Both the position numbers and the translations under genes were made by a program. Below the pieces are notes generated by a model, which had not been told where the DNA came from, did no database searches, and saw only the letters and a list, made by a program, of their open reading frames with translations. From Smittia aterrima (lineage: Eukaryota > Arthropoda > Insecta > Diptera > Chironomidae), in the NCBI GenBank assembly GCA_033063855.1, contig CP093830.1:21328854-21392853 (forward strand): a stretch of 64,000 nucleotides of DNA, read 5' to 3'. Shown here in pieces: positions 20,401 through 30,591 of this stretch; position 1 is the first letter of the stretch; each line of letters starts with the position of its first letter.

Positions 20401-21582
20401 AAGGTACAGCGCTGACACATTGGGAGAAACGAGTTTTTGAAGCAGAGGCAATGAGCGGAACACATTCGTCGCGACCAGTTTTCTCGCGAATCACTGTAAA
20501 TTTAAATAATTATTTTATTAATTGTTTAATCTGAATTTGTAATTACAGCTCGCTCTGATGGAGGACACTGGCTGGTATAAAGCTAATTACGACATGGCAT
20601 CGGATCTCACATGGGGCAAGAATCTCGGCTGTGACTTCGTGATGAAGAGCTGTAAATCTTGGATTACAGCTCAGCACAGCAAGTAAGATCATTTCGCATT
20701 AAATGTAAAGACAAACTTCATTTCTTTCTATTTCAGAGGCCGCTCACTTCATCCATTCTGCTCGAAAATCAAACGCGATCCACTGCAAACCGAATGCACA
20801 GATGATCGTAATTCTGTGGCTTTGTGCAATCTAGTTAAGCATGAATATCCGCTGCCAGAAGAGTATCAAAACTTTGATTCTCTCAACCACGTAGTTCACA
20901 ATGATTTGGAATATTATGGTGGATCGGTTTCGTTAGCTGATCACTGTCCGTACATTCAAGAGTAGGTCGAAGATTTCCTAATAAATATTTCGTTAACTAA
21001 AGATTTCTTTATTAGATTTACATGGCGTAGCAAAAATGTCGTCGTAAGAGGCTCTCAGTGCAAGTTCGTTGAGAACAATCCAGATCCGAAGAAGAACTTT
21101 GCTTTAGAGAAATACGGAGCACAGTCAAAGTGTTTCGAACACACAGAGAAAATGTGGGAAGAGCGTTCGTGCCTTCAAACAAGGTGAAAGAAAGTCGAAT
21201 TATCTTTAATTCGTTTAGTTGATAATATTTTTTATTTGATCACAGAGAGTATCAGCACTTTGGATCAGGATGTTACACTTATCAATGCCATTCAGGTCGT
21301 CTCCACATTCAGTTATCAAACTACACGTACGAATGCTTTCATGCTGGGCAAGAGCTCAATATTCGCATCATTGAAAATAACTGGCTGCATCACGGAGCGA
21401 TTGTGTGTCCCTCGTGCGAAGAACTCTGTGGAGCACAATTCAAACTCACTGGAGAGAGTTGCAAGAAGTCCGAAGAAGCTCCATCGAGTTTTTATTACCC
21501 GAAAGATGATTTAAAGTGTCGAGCTGATACTACAGTACCAAGTGTTTTAGCTGTTGTTGCTTTAATTCTTCATTTATTTTAA
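17491..21582 (+). CDS. Invadolysin: Invadolysin / leishmanolysin-like M8 metalloprotease
   Basis: Ten exons: 17,491-17,613, 19,048-19,151, 19,303-19,333, 19,393-19,455, 19,510-20,027, 20,216-20,495, 20,549-20,682, 20,737-20,961, 21,016-21,183 and 21,246-21,582. All are in frame and total 660 residues. A signal peptide opens the protein ([20 protein letters not shown]). The zinc motif HEILH is at residues 241-245, and the distal histidine is in [10 protein letters not shown] after the family stretch ELEDQGGEG. Conserved DTGWYKANY and many cysteines follow. A hydrophobic C-terminal tail ([15 protein letters not shown]) fits a GPI-anchor signal. M8 invadolysins act at cell surfaces and lipid droplets and are linked to cell migration and mitosis in flies. 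Intron 1 is 1,434 nt, far longer than any other in the window, and I see no other gene in it. Confidence 0.92.
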
Positions 21583-22048
21583 TTTCGTTCTGAACCATTC
21601 CCGTGCAACTAAGAAGAGACCAGAGAATTTTTTTATGTATTTAAATGTGATAAACTTTTATTATTATGACTCTAAACAGAAGAAAATATTTTTTTTGTAC
21701 AGCTTAGTTTTATTCCTAAAAGATCAACTCGATCTCACAATAGTATTGAAAAGAAATATCAAAGCTGGATTATTCTAATTGATTATGCTGCTTGAGATTA
21801 TTTTAATGAAATGAATTATCTACTCGAATATTGCAATGAAATCGCTTTAATTTGTAATGTTTTCTTGTTGAAACTAGTTGCTGCTAACGAAATATATGCG
21901 CCAATTTGTATTTACTGTACCAATCAGAGCAAGAATTCAAATTTTACAATAAATTTAGATTTTTAAGAATATTAATCATCACGATCGTTTATTTATTCCA
22001 ATGATTGTTCATCGATGATGCGATCAGAAATTGATTCTCTCATTGCTT
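21583..22048. other. Convergent intergenic region, invadolysin to FBL7
   Basis: AT-rich sequence with several poly(A)-like signals (for example AATAAA near 21,949) and no gene, repeat or FBL remnant that I can support. It holds the 3' ends of invadolysin (plus) and FBL7 (minus). Confidence 0.6.
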
Positions 22049-23386
22049 TTAGAAATTTCCTTTCTGCTGGATTAAAACCTTCTCGATTCCAACTCTCACT
22101 TCAAACTTTCTTTCCATTGATTTCAACATTTGAACAATTTCTTCATCGATCGAGAGGAAGTTAATTCTTTTAACCTCCGGCATTGAGTCCAATAGAAATT
22201 TAAGGCTGACAGTGTTTACCGAATATTTAAAACTCAGTTCAGTGATCGAAGTTGATATTTCATTTGGAATATCATTTGTGAACAAACCACTAAACCTACC
22301 GAGGCAAAGAATTTTAAGCTTTGGCAATTTCATGATCACACCGAAAGTTTCTTTGTTGTAACGTAGTTTGATATTCAACTCTTCGAGATGGTCGCTTTGA
22401 GTTTTAAGGAAATTCCGAAAACTTGACAAATTTGAAAAGATCAAGTCAATACATATTGACAAACGTTTGAGCTTAAATTGAAATCGTTCCCATGAATCAT
22501 TTTCGCAAATTTGCTCAATGTTATTATCTGTAAGCGTAAGACTTGTTAATTTGTCGAAGTTTTCGAGCATTTTTGTTACTTCGTCGATTCCTGAATAATA
22601 TCCAAGATCAAGTTCTTCGACTGAAACCGAGTTTAACAATAATCCGACATAAGGTTCACTCAAACCGTGAATGTTTTGAAAATTAAGTTTTAATTGCTTT
22701 AGCTTTGGAAACTTTAAAGCTTTGAAGCATTCAAAGTTTGATGAAAAAGTTGCATTCATCAAATATTTAGTATCGGGTGCATATTTGAAAGGACGAATGT
22801 CATGCTCTTTGATTAAAATGCTTTCTACTGATGATTTGATAGAAGACAAAAGTTTCCACATTTCGAGTTTGTTTCCAAAATAAATGTCTTCGAGAGTAAC
22901 ATTTTTCCATTCGTGAGCCTTTCTTTGGAAGAAATCAAGTGCCAAACTGGTAATGGAGAAGTCGTAATGTAGAACATTGTGAATATTTGAAGATAAGAAG
23001 CGTCCCCGGATTTTAATGTTTTGATACAATCTCGAACTCTTCTCCAGCAAATTGTAATCGTCCGAATTCATGATCGCAGGGTCTCTATTTAAATCAATTT
23101 GAATTTTCTCCATGAGAGCTTTCGATGATGCGATAAAGTTGTAACAGCTTGGACTGACTTCTGAAACTTCTAACAAGTCTTTGCCGTCGAAATGTTGAGA
23201 GATCATTTCAGAAATGTCGAGAAAACGCGAAAAATATTCCAACGGATCCATTTTGTTCTCAGATATTGTGATTTTCTTGTTTTGTACTTCACTTGAAACT
23301 TCCTTGTCTTCTGCTCTCGTTTCCTCTTCTGAATTAAGCTTCAATGATAATTTCTTGATATCTTCTGCTGATGAGATTACGTCCAT
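22049..23386 (-). CDS. F-box/LRR protein FBL7 (type A linker)
   Basis: A 445-residue protein and the first member of the minus-strand array. Tail MDVISSAEDIKKLSLKLNSE; F-box MDPLEYFSRFLDISEMISQH with GKDLLEVSEVSPSCYNF; diverged type A linker (TSLALDFFQRKAHEWKN). The linker-proximal part carries an insertion around TKYLMNATFSSN not seen in sisters. Leucine-rich segments are FPKLKQLKLNF, SVEELDLGYYSG, LTSLTLTD, LPKLKILCLGR and MPEVKRINFLS. The C-terminus EKVLIQQKGNF differs from the KVLKKILNF ending of FBL8. It is more like FBL3 (INRDPAIMNS, EQICENDSWERF) than like its neighbours. Confidence 0.77.
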   Translation of the reverse strand: MDVISSAEDIKKLSLKLNSEEETRAEDKEVSSEVQNKKITISENKMDPLEYFSRFLDISEMISQHFDGKDLLEVSEVSPSCYNFIASSKALMEKIQIDLNRDPAIMNSDDYNLLEKSSRLYQNIKIRGRFLSSNIHNVLHYDFSITSLALDFFQRKAHEWKNVTLEDIYFGNKLEMWKLLSSIKSSVESILIKEHDIRPFKYAPDTKYLMNATFSSNFECFKALKFPKLKQLKLNFQNIHGLSEPYVGLLLNSVSVEELDLGYYSGIDEVTKMLENFDKLTSLTLTDNNIEQICENDSWERFQFKLKRLSICIDLIFSNLSSFRNFLKTQSDHLEELNIKLRYNKETFGVIMKLPKLKILCLGRFSGLFTNDIPNEISTSITELSFKYSVNTVSLKFLLDSMPEVKRINFLSIDEEIVQMLKSMERKFEVRVGIEKVLIQQKGNF

Positions 23387-23532
23387 TTTTAAATCTTTAA
23401 CCTAAAAAGAAAAATGATTTAAAATAAATATTTTTTCAACCTTCAGAGGAGCGTGTCTTACCTTTTCAAATGTTGAGAGTGAAATGAGGGAAGCGATAGC
23501 AACGCTTCCTTTTATTCGTTATTTTCACTTAA

Positions 23533-23567
23533 ATTCTTATAAGAAGGCAAATCCGCTGGTAAACTAC
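23533..23567 (-). promoter_or_regulatory. FBL-family upstream box, FBL7
   Basis: Read on the minus strand: GTAGTTTACCAGCGGATTTG, then CCTTCTTATAAGAATTT with the palindrome TTCTTATAAGAA. The 5'UTR intron lies at about 23,461-23,402. Further upstream, 23,592-23,705 is a block repeated before most array members (minus strand: CAAACATGAAGTTTTACTTT onward), and 23,775-23,830 is the conserved 3' flank of FBL8 with its poly(A) signal. Together these explain the whole gap 23,387-23,976. Confidence 0.65.
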
Positions 23568-23976
23568 AAAATTTTTAATTTAAAAATCTAAAACAGAAGC
23601 GAACAGAACTGAGACTAAATATTTAGTGGAATTCTCGAAGCTTTGCTTACAAATGAAGACACAGTTGATGATAATAAAGTAAAACTTCATGTTTGCTGAA
23701 AATAAAAAGTTAAAACCATAAACTCGAAGAACGAGAAAATTATTTGCAAAAAGTTTTGTAGAAAATTGAAAAAATCTTTCGTTTCTTAAATAAATAATTT
23801 ATTTTCCAGGTTGACATAAAAGTTACAGATATTTGGCTCATTTCGGAAATGATTCGTCTTTTTTAAGCTCATTTTGATCTCCACAAATGACACAAACTGT
23901 GCTGAATAACAAACGATGAGAATAAAATTAAAACTATTGCCATTAAAATTATCGATTTCTTCCTCGCTCAAATTTT

Positions 23977-25341
23977 TTAAAAGTTTAAGATTTTCTTTAA
24001 AACTTTCTCGAAAACTGAAGATCGGACATGTTCATACTTGAAAATTCGAACTTCAAACTTCCTTTTCATTGATTTCAACATATTAATAAGTCCGTCATTA
24101 ATTTCTTTATCGTAAAGACTAATTCTTCTAACGTTTGGCATTGATTTCAAAAGAAAATTTAAGCTGACAGCGTCAATCACTGAACTACGCAAGTATCCTT
24201 CGAAAATTAGTTCAGTGATTGAGCTTGAAACTTTATTTGGAATTTCGTCTTTGGGCAAACCATGAATCCCTCTGAAGCTTAAACTTTTCAGCTTTGGCAA
24301 TTTCATGATCACATCGAAAGTTTCTTCGTCGTAGTAGAGATCGAGTATCAACTCTTCGAGATTGTCGCTTTGTGATTTAAGGAATTTCCGAAGATTTGAT
24401 GACTCATAAGGTCCAAAATTATAAATTTCCAATCTTTTTAGCTTGAACTGAAATCGTTTCCCAGATTCATCATTTTCGTACATTTGATCGATGTGTGAAG
24501 GATTAACCGTAAGACTTGTTAGTTTGTCGAAGTTTTCGAGCATTTTTGTTGCTTCGTCTTTATTTGAATCATATCCAAGATCAAGTTCTTCGACAGAAAC
24601 CGAGTTTGTTAAACCGAATCTGACATAATATTCACTCAAATCGGAATTATCAGTAGGATTCAATCTCAATTTATTTAGCTTAGGAAACTTTAAAACTTCG
24701 AAAGATTCAAAATTTGATGAATCTTCAGGTGAAAACTTGTAACAATGGCGGCTATACTCTTCCACAGAAAGACTTTCTACTGACGATTCGATTGATGAAA
24801 GAAAATTCCACAAATCGAGTTTGTTTCCAAAATGAACATTTCTGAGTGAAACATTTTTCCATTCGCGAGACTTACTTTGAAGAAAATCAAGTGGCAAAGT
24901 GATACTGGAGTAGTCGTATTGAGGAGGTTGTGAATAACCAAATGGATATGTGATTTGTCCCCAGATTCTAATGTTCTGATACAATCTCGAACTGTTCTTC
25001 AGCAAATTGTAATCTTCCGAATTCGTTAGTTTATGATCCTCATCAAAAACAATTTTAATTTTTTTCATGAGAGCTTTCGATGATGCGATGAAGTTGTAGT
25101 AGCTTGGACTGATTTCTGAATATTTGATCAAGTCCTTGCCATTGATATGTTGAAAAATCATTTCGGGAATGCCAAGAAAACGCGAGAAAAATTCCAAAGG
25201 ATCCATGTTGTTCTCAGATTTTGTGATTTTCTTGTTTTGTTCTTCACTTGAAACTTCTGTTTCTTCTGCTGCCGTTTCCTTCTCGAGCTTTCGCTTCATT
25301 GCAGTTCCCTTGATGTCTTCTGCTGATGAGATTACGTCCAT
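23977..25341 (-). CDS. F-box/LRR protein FBL8 (type A linker)
   Basis: A 454-residue protein. Tail with AMKRKLEKETAAEE; F-box MDPLEFFSRFLGIPEMIFQH and GKDLIKYSEISPSYYNF; type A linker (ITLPLDFLQSKSREWKN). Complete leucine-rich region (FPKLNKLRLNP, SVEELDLGYDS, LEIYNFGPYESSNLRKF, LPKLKSLSFRG, SITELIFEGY, MPNVRRISLYDKE) and full C-terminus ending VLKKILNF. Its tail is nearly that of FBL17 (DIKETAMKRNLEEE), eight genes away, which points to exchange between array positions. Confidence 0.79.
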   Translation of the reverse strand: MDVISSAEDIKGTAMKRKLEKETAAEETEVSSEEQNKKITKSENNMDPLEFFSRFLGIPEMIFQHINGKDLIKYSEISPSYYNFIASSKALMKKIKIVFDEDHKLTNSEDYNLLKNSSRLYQNIRIWGQITYPFGYSQPPQYDYSSITLPLDFLQSKSREWKNVSLRNVHFGNKLDLWNFLSSIESSVESLSVEEYSRHCYKFSPEDSSNFESFEVLKFPKLNKLRLNPTDNSDLSEYYVRFGLTNSVSVEELDLGYDSNKDEATKMLENFDKLTSLTVNPSHIDQMYENDESGKRFQFKLKRLEIYNFGPYESSNLRKFLKSQSDNLEELILDLYYDEETFDVIMKLPKLKSLSFRGIHGLPKDEIPNKVSSSITELIFEGYLRSSVIDAVSLNFLLKSMPNVRRISLYDKEINDGLINMLKSMKRKFEVRIFKYEHVRSSVFEKVLKKILNF

Positions 25342-25483
25342 TTTTAAATCTTTTATCTAAAAAAGAAAAATGATTTAAAATAAATATTTTTTAACTTTCA
25401 GAAGAGCGTGTCTTACCTTTTCGAATATTGAAAGTGAAATGAGTGAAGCGATAGCAAGGCTTTTTTTATTCGTTTTTTCACTT

Positions 25484-25520
25484 GAATTCTTATAAGAAGA
25501 CAAATCCGCTGGTAAACTAC
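25484..25520 (-). promoter_or_regulatory. FBL-family upstream box, FBL8
   Basis: Minus strand: GTAGTTTACCAGCGGATTTG, then TCTTCTTATAAGAATTC. The gap 25,342-26,029 also contains a 150-bp segment (25,530-25,680, AACAACTTTTAGAACTCTTC) shared with 35,940-36,070 and 48,110-48,190, then the usual upstream block and the FBL9 3' flank. Confidence 0.65.
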
Positions 25521-26029
25521 AAATGTTTTTAAAACCAAAGAAATGAAGGGTAACAACGTTTGACTAAAATCTTTAACCTTACAACAACTTTTAGAACTCT
25601 TCGATCAACCTATTCAGTCTAAGAAAGAATTTCAACAGAAAATGATTATTCTCAATTCATTCAAAAATCTGAATCAGAAACGAACAGAACTGAGACTAAA
25701 GAGGAGTTCACGAGACTTTGCTTACAAATGAAGACACAGTTGATAATAATGAAAGTAAAACTTCATATTTTCTGAAAAATTAAAATTTGAAACCATAAAC
25801 TCGAATTAGTTGCAAAGATTTTTATTGAAATGGTTTTCGTTTCTTAAATAAATAATTTATTTTCCAGGTTGACATAAAAGTTATTGATGTTAAGATTGTA
25901 ATTATTCGTAATTTTCAAATTCATTTTGATCTTACACATATAAAGTTACAAACTGTGTCGATGAGAATAAAATTAAAAACTATTTTTGTTTGCCATTAAA
26001 ATTATCGATTTCTTCCTCGCTCAAATTTC

Positions 26030-27349
26030 TTAAAAGTTTAAGACTTTCTTTAAAACTTTCTCACATTTACCTTTTCGGACAACTTCGAACTTTAAAATTC
26101 TCACTTCAAACTTTCTTTTCATTGATTTCAACATATTAACAATTTCTTCACCGACTCTTTCATTGTAGAGACTAACTCTTCCAACGTTTGGCATTGACTC
26201 CAATAGAATTTTTAAGCTGACAGCGCCAACCGATCTATCCAAGGTTAGCTCAGTGATTGAGCTTGAAACTTCATTTGGAATTTCGTTAAAGGGAAAACCA
26301 TGAAACTCCTTAAGGCATAAACTTTTGAGCTTTGTCAACTTCAAGATCACATCGAAAGTTTCTTTGTTGATGTGTCCATAGTTTTTCAACTTTTCTAGAT
26401 GATCGCTTTGTGATTTAAGAAATTTTCGAAGATTTGATAACTTAATAGCAACACTACAAATTTCCAATGTTTTAAGCTTGAATTGAAATCGTTTCCATGA
26501 TTCATCATTTTCGTACATTTGATCGATGTGTGAAGGTTTAACCTTAAGCCTTGTTAGTTTGTCGAAGTTTTCGAGCATTTTTGATACTTCGTTGATTCTT
26601 AAAAAATGTCCAAGATAAAGTTCTTCGACTGAAACCGAGTTTGACAAAAATCTGACATAAAATTCAGTCAAATCGGAATTATCAGTAAGAAACAATCTCA
26701 ATTTCTTTAGCTTTGGAAACTTTAAAACTCCGAAAGATTCAAATTTGGATGAATCATCAGATGAAAACCTAAAACGATGAATGCTATACTCTTTGACAGA
26801 AAGACTTTCTACTGACGATTCGATTGATGAAAGAAAATTCCACATCTCGAGTTTGTTTCCAAAATTAATTCCGACAAGTGAAACATTTTTCCATTCGTGA
26901 GACTTACTTTGAAGAAAATCAAGTGGCAAAGTGATACTGGAGTAGTCGTATTGAGAAGGTTGTGAATAATCAGTGGAAGATATGAATTGTCCCCAGATTT
27001 TAATGTTTTGATACAATCTCGAGCTGTTGTTCAGCAAATTGTAATCCTCCGAATTCGTTAGTTTATGATCCTTATTAAAAACAATTTTAATTTTCTTCAT
27101 GAGAGCTTTCGATGATGCGATGAAGTTGTAGTAGCTTGGACTGATTTCTGAATATTTGATCAAGTCAGTGCCGTTAAAATGATCAAAAATCATTTCAGGA
27201 ATGCCGAGAAAACGCGAAAAATATTCCAAAGGATCCATTTTGTTCTCAGCGATCTCAAATAATTTCATTTTGTTTTTATGAATTTCATTTGAAACTTCAG
27301 TTTTTCTTTCCTCCTCGAGCTTCAATGATATTTCCTTGATTTGTTCCAT
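26030..27349 (-). CDS. F-box/LRR protein FBL9, shortened N-terminus (type A)
   Basis: A 439-residue protein that starts MEQIKEISLKLEEE. The ancestral start of the family has mutated: the bases before the ORF read AAGAACGTAATCTCATCA, where sisters have ATGAACGTAATCTCATCA, so translation must use the next ATG six codons later. Everything else is intact: F-box MDPLEYFSRFLGIPEMIFDH, type A linker, LRR segments FPKLKKLRLFL, SVEELYLGHFL, LTKLKSLCLKE and MPNVGRVSLYN. The MPNVGRVSLY variant and the KLKNYGHINKETF segment are shared with FBL14. Confidence 0.77.
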   Translation of the reverse strand: MEQIKEISLKLEEERKTEVSNEIHKNKMKLFEIAENKMDPLEYFSRFLGIPEMIFDHFNGTDLIKYSEISPSYYNFIASSKALMKKIKIVFNKDHKLTNSEDYNLLNNSSRLYQNIKIWGQFISSTDYSQPSQYDYSSITLPLDFLQSKSHEWKNVSLVGINFGNKLEMWNFLSSIESSVESLSVKEYSIHRFRFSSDDSSKFESFGVLKFPKLKKLRLFLTDNSDLTEFYVRFLSNSVSVEELYLGHFLRINEVSKMLENFDKLTRLKVKPSHIDQMYENDESWKRFQFKLKTLEICSVAIKLSNLRKFLKSQSDHLEKLKNYGHINKETFDVILKLTKLKSLCLKEFHGFPFNEIPNEVSSSITELTLDRSVGAVSLKILLESMPNVGRVSLYNERVGEEIVNMLKSMKRKFEVRILKFEVVRKGKCEKVLKKVLNF

Positions 27350-27514
27350 TGATGAGATTACGTTCTTTTTAAAATCTTTTATCTAAAAAGAAAAATGAAT
27401 TGAAATTAATTTTTCTCTTGAACCTTCAGGAGAGCGTGTCTTACCTTTTCGAATGTTGAGAGTGAAATGAGTGAAGCGTTAGCAAAAGTTCTTCTTTTAT
27501 TCGTTTTTTCACTT

Positions 27515-27538
27515 GAATTCTTATAAGAAGGCAAATCC
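27515..27538 (-). promoter_or_regulatory. Truncated FBL-family upstream box, FBL9
   Basis: Only the palindrome half survives (minus strand: GGATTTGCCTTCTTATAAGA then ATTC). The outer half GTAGTTTACCAGC is replaced by unrelated sequence (GCTTTTCATT). This is the only array member with a half box and may be weakly or differently expressed. The gap 27,350-27,932 otherwise contains the 5'UTR intron and the FBL10 3' flank. Confidence 0.55.
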
Positions 27539-27932
27539 AATGAAAAGCTATACGCTGAAAAAAGAGAACAACGTTTCACTGCTTTTCTGGAACTAAAGAT
27601 CATTTTCATTCAAAATTTGAGGAAAAAAGTTGAAACCAATAAAAAATGAACGATTTGCAAATATTTTTATTTAAAAAGTCTTTCGATTATTAAATAAATA
27701 AATAATTTTTAAGGTTAGCATCAAAGTTACAAGTTCATTTTATGTTAAAAATATTGGCGATCAGAATAAAATTAAAAACTTTTCTTGTTTGCCATTTAGA
27801 TCTTTGATTTCTTCCTCGTTGAGTCTAAATTTTAATTCTTCGATAATTTAGTTCAAATTTCTTCAAAGTTTATGACTCCTTGTAAAACTTCCTGCACTTT
27901 CACTTCTGTAATTATTTCAACCTCAAAAACTT

Positions 27933-30171
27933 TTACTTCAAACTATTCATTGATTTCAACATTTTAAACATTTTTTCATCGAACGAGAGGAGATTAATTC
28001 TTCTTACGTTGGGCATTGCCTCCAATAGAAATTTTAAGTTGACAGCGTTTACACGACAGGAGTCTACCGAACATTTAAAACTCAACTCAGTGATGGAGGT
28101 TGATTTTTCTTTTAGAGTTTCGTTCCTATTCCAACAATGAAACTCCTTGACGCATAAACTTTTGAGCTTTGGCAATTTCATGATCACGTCGAAGGTTTTC
28201 CTTTTGTAACGTAGTTTGATTATCAACTCTTCGAGATTGTCGCTTTGAGATTTAAGGAATTTACGAATATTTGATTGCTCTTTACGATAGTAAATACAAA
28301 TATCTACTCGAAAACTAAAAATTTCCAAACGTTTGAGTTTAAATTGAAATGGGAAATTGGATTTCGAAGGAAAACATACTTTTTACATGTATTTTACATG
28401 TATTTATTTTTGCATTACATGTAAAAAGTATGTATTTTATATGTAAAATACATGTAAAAAGTATACTTGTATACATTTTACATGTTTTTTTCATACTCGT
28501 TTTTGTAGAAAAACCATGCGAAAGCACGCATTTTTTTGTAAAAAAACATGTAAAATGTTTGTAAAAAACATACAAGAAGTATATAAAATACATGTATTTT
28601 GTATAAAAAATAATATTCGTGTTCCACATGAAATCCATGCGAACTGTAAAAAATATATAATTTACATGTATTTTGTAAAAAAAAGTTACACTTGAGAAAA
28701 TTCTTATGAAGATCTTTTAAATTTTCATATAAATATGGAGTGAAAATGTTTTTGTTTTCGACGATATTATTTTAGACTAGTTTTTCCGTGTGGCTATGCC
28801 GTTTGTCGAGACGAATCTCTTTGAAATTTAATGAATCGTCTTATCCAGCTGAACATTTGTTCTGAACATTTCACAGCCTAAAAGACACAGGAAAACTAGC
28901 CGAAAATAATATCGTCGAAAATAAAAACATTTTCACTCCATATTTATATGAAAATTTGAAAGAAAATCATTAGAATTTTCTCAAGTATAACTTTTTTTTA
29001 CAAAATACATGTAAATTATATATATTTTACAGTTCGCATGGATTTCATGTGGAACACGAATATTATTTTTTTATACAAAATACATGTATTTTATATACTT
29101 CTTGTATGTTTTTTACAAACATTTTACATGTTTTTTTACAAAAAAATGCATGCTTTCGCATGGTTTTTCTACAAAAACGAGTATGAAAAAAACATGTAAA
29201 ATGTATACAAGTATACTTTTTACATGTATTTTACATAAAAAATACATACTTTTTACATGTAATAAAAAAATAAATACATGTAAAATACATGTAAAAAGTA
29301 TGTTTTCCTTCGAAATCACGGCGTCCAATTGAAATCGTTTCCAAGATTCGTCTTCGAACATTTTTTCAATGTTTCTTGGTGAAACCGAAAGACTTGTGAG
29401 TTTGTCGAATTTAACGAGCATTTCTGATATTTTGTCGATAGTAAGAAATGACCCAAGATTAAGTTCTTCGACTGAAACTGAATTTAACAAAAATCTGACA
29501 TAAGATTTACTCAAATCCGAAGCGTTCTGAAGATGCAGTTTCAATTTCTTTAGCTTTGGAAACTCTAAAACTTTAAAACTAAAATTTTCTTTAGATGTAA
29601 ATTTGAAAGGATCATCGTTGTGCTCATTGATTGAAATGCTTTCAGCTGATGATTCGATTGATGAAAGGAATTTCCACATATCGAGTTCGTTTCCAAAATA
29701 AACATTTTTGAGTGAGACATTTTTCCAGTCGCGAGCTTTTTTATAAATAAAATCAAGTTCGGATTTTGTTATGTAACAATTCTGGCGTTTTACAAAACAA
29801 TTTCCACATTCTCGTCGGATTTCAATGTTCTGATACAATCTCGAACTGTTCATTAGCAAATCGTAATCTTCCGGATTCTCGAGCGTTCGATTGTCTCTTA
29901 CGATAACAACTTGAATTTTCTCCATGAGAGCTTTCGATGAAGCGATGAAGTTGTAATAATTTGGATTGACTTCTGAAAACTCAATCAAATCTGTGCCCGT
30001 GAAATAATCGAAAATCATTTCGGGAATGCCAAGAAAACGCGAGAAATGTTCCAACGGATCCATGTTGCCAGAAGTTAGGTTAGAGAATTTGATTTTCTTA
30101 TTTGACGATTCTACTTTTGTTTCCTTCTTTTCGATCGGAACATCAATGGAAATATTTCGCTTCAATGACAT
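27933..30171 (-). pseudogene. F-box/LRR gene FBL10 split by a foldback element
   Basis: The N-terminal two thirds are at 30,171-29,327 (tail MSLKRNISIDVPIEKKETKV, F-box MDPLEHFSRFLGIPEMIFDY, linker ITKSELDFIYKKARDWKN, LRR segments to DESWKRFQ). The C-terminal third is at 28,350-27,933 (FQFKLKRLEIFSF to MPNVRRINLLSF). A 976-bp palindromic element with a 9-bp target duplication sits between the two halves of the WKRFQFKL segment. Without it the two parts would join in frame, so the insertion is what broke the gene. The C-terminus has a second defect: an early stop after KSMNSLK caused by a small deletion. The tail type is shared only with the FBL15 remnant. Confidence 0.88.
28351..29326. mobile_element. 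Foldback-type element, 976 bp, long inverted repeats
   Basis: Two arms of about 440 bp (28,351-28,792 and 28,885-29,326) are near-perfect reverse complements around a spacer of about 92 bp. The outer parts consist of many ACATGTA-type sub-repeats (TTTTTACATGTATTTTACAT); the inner parts share ATTTTCATATAAATATGGAG. The ends start GG on both sides, but bases 3-9 of the two tips differ. Flanks carry the 9-bp direct repeat AATTGAAAT (28,342-28,350 and 29,327-29,335). Long subterminally repetitive arms plus a 9-bp duplication are the hallmark of Drosophila foldback (FB) and related Mutator-like non-autonomous elements. No transposase is encoded. Confidence 0.9.
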
Positions 30172-30317
30172 TTTCTTGGTGGCTCAGTGAATCTATCTAC
30201 CTAAAAAAGAATAATTGAAATGAATAAAACTCCAGAAGATGATAATGCGAGCGTGTCTTACCTTTTCAAATGCTGAAAGAAAAATGAGTTCAATTGTTAG
30301 TTTTCTGTTTTTCTTTT

Positions 30318-30352
30318 ATTCTTATTAGAAGGCAAATCCGCTGGTAAACTAC
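30318..30352 (-). promoter_or_regulatory. FBL-family upstream box, FBL10
   Basis: Minus strand: GTAGTTTACCAGCGGATTTG, then CCTTCTAATAAGAAT (imperfect palindrome). The broken gene thus keeps its promoter. The gap 30,172-30,591 also includes the FBL11 3' flank, which is nearly the same as 40,600-40,811. Confidence 0.6.
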
Positions 30353-30591
30353 ATTTCTTTGACTTTACAACAATTTTGTAAACCCTTCCATCAACAAGGA
30401 TCGTTCTGATTTAAAAAATTTGAAAGTGAGAAAATACATTTAAATTAATATTTACACTGAATCGCTCAGTTGATTTATTTGTTTAACTTTGCAAAATAAT
30501 TCAGAAATTTTATTTTAGTTTTGATGAAATCAAACATGAATTAGTTTGACGAAGTTTCTTTTACATACAAAGTTTGCTAAGCATTTTACAG

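Noticed and set aside
28360..29310. Regularly spaced ACATGTA repeats considered as a CRISPR-like or satellite array
   Set aside because: Spacing is irregular and the whole lies in two inverted arms with a target duplication, which fits a foldback element.
28339..29332. Hydrophobic ORFs such as MYFIYFLYVFYKHFTCFF inside the palindrome
   Set aside because: They come from the AT-rich sub-repeats of the foldback arms and occur as mirror images on both strands; no transposase or membrane protein family is recognisable.
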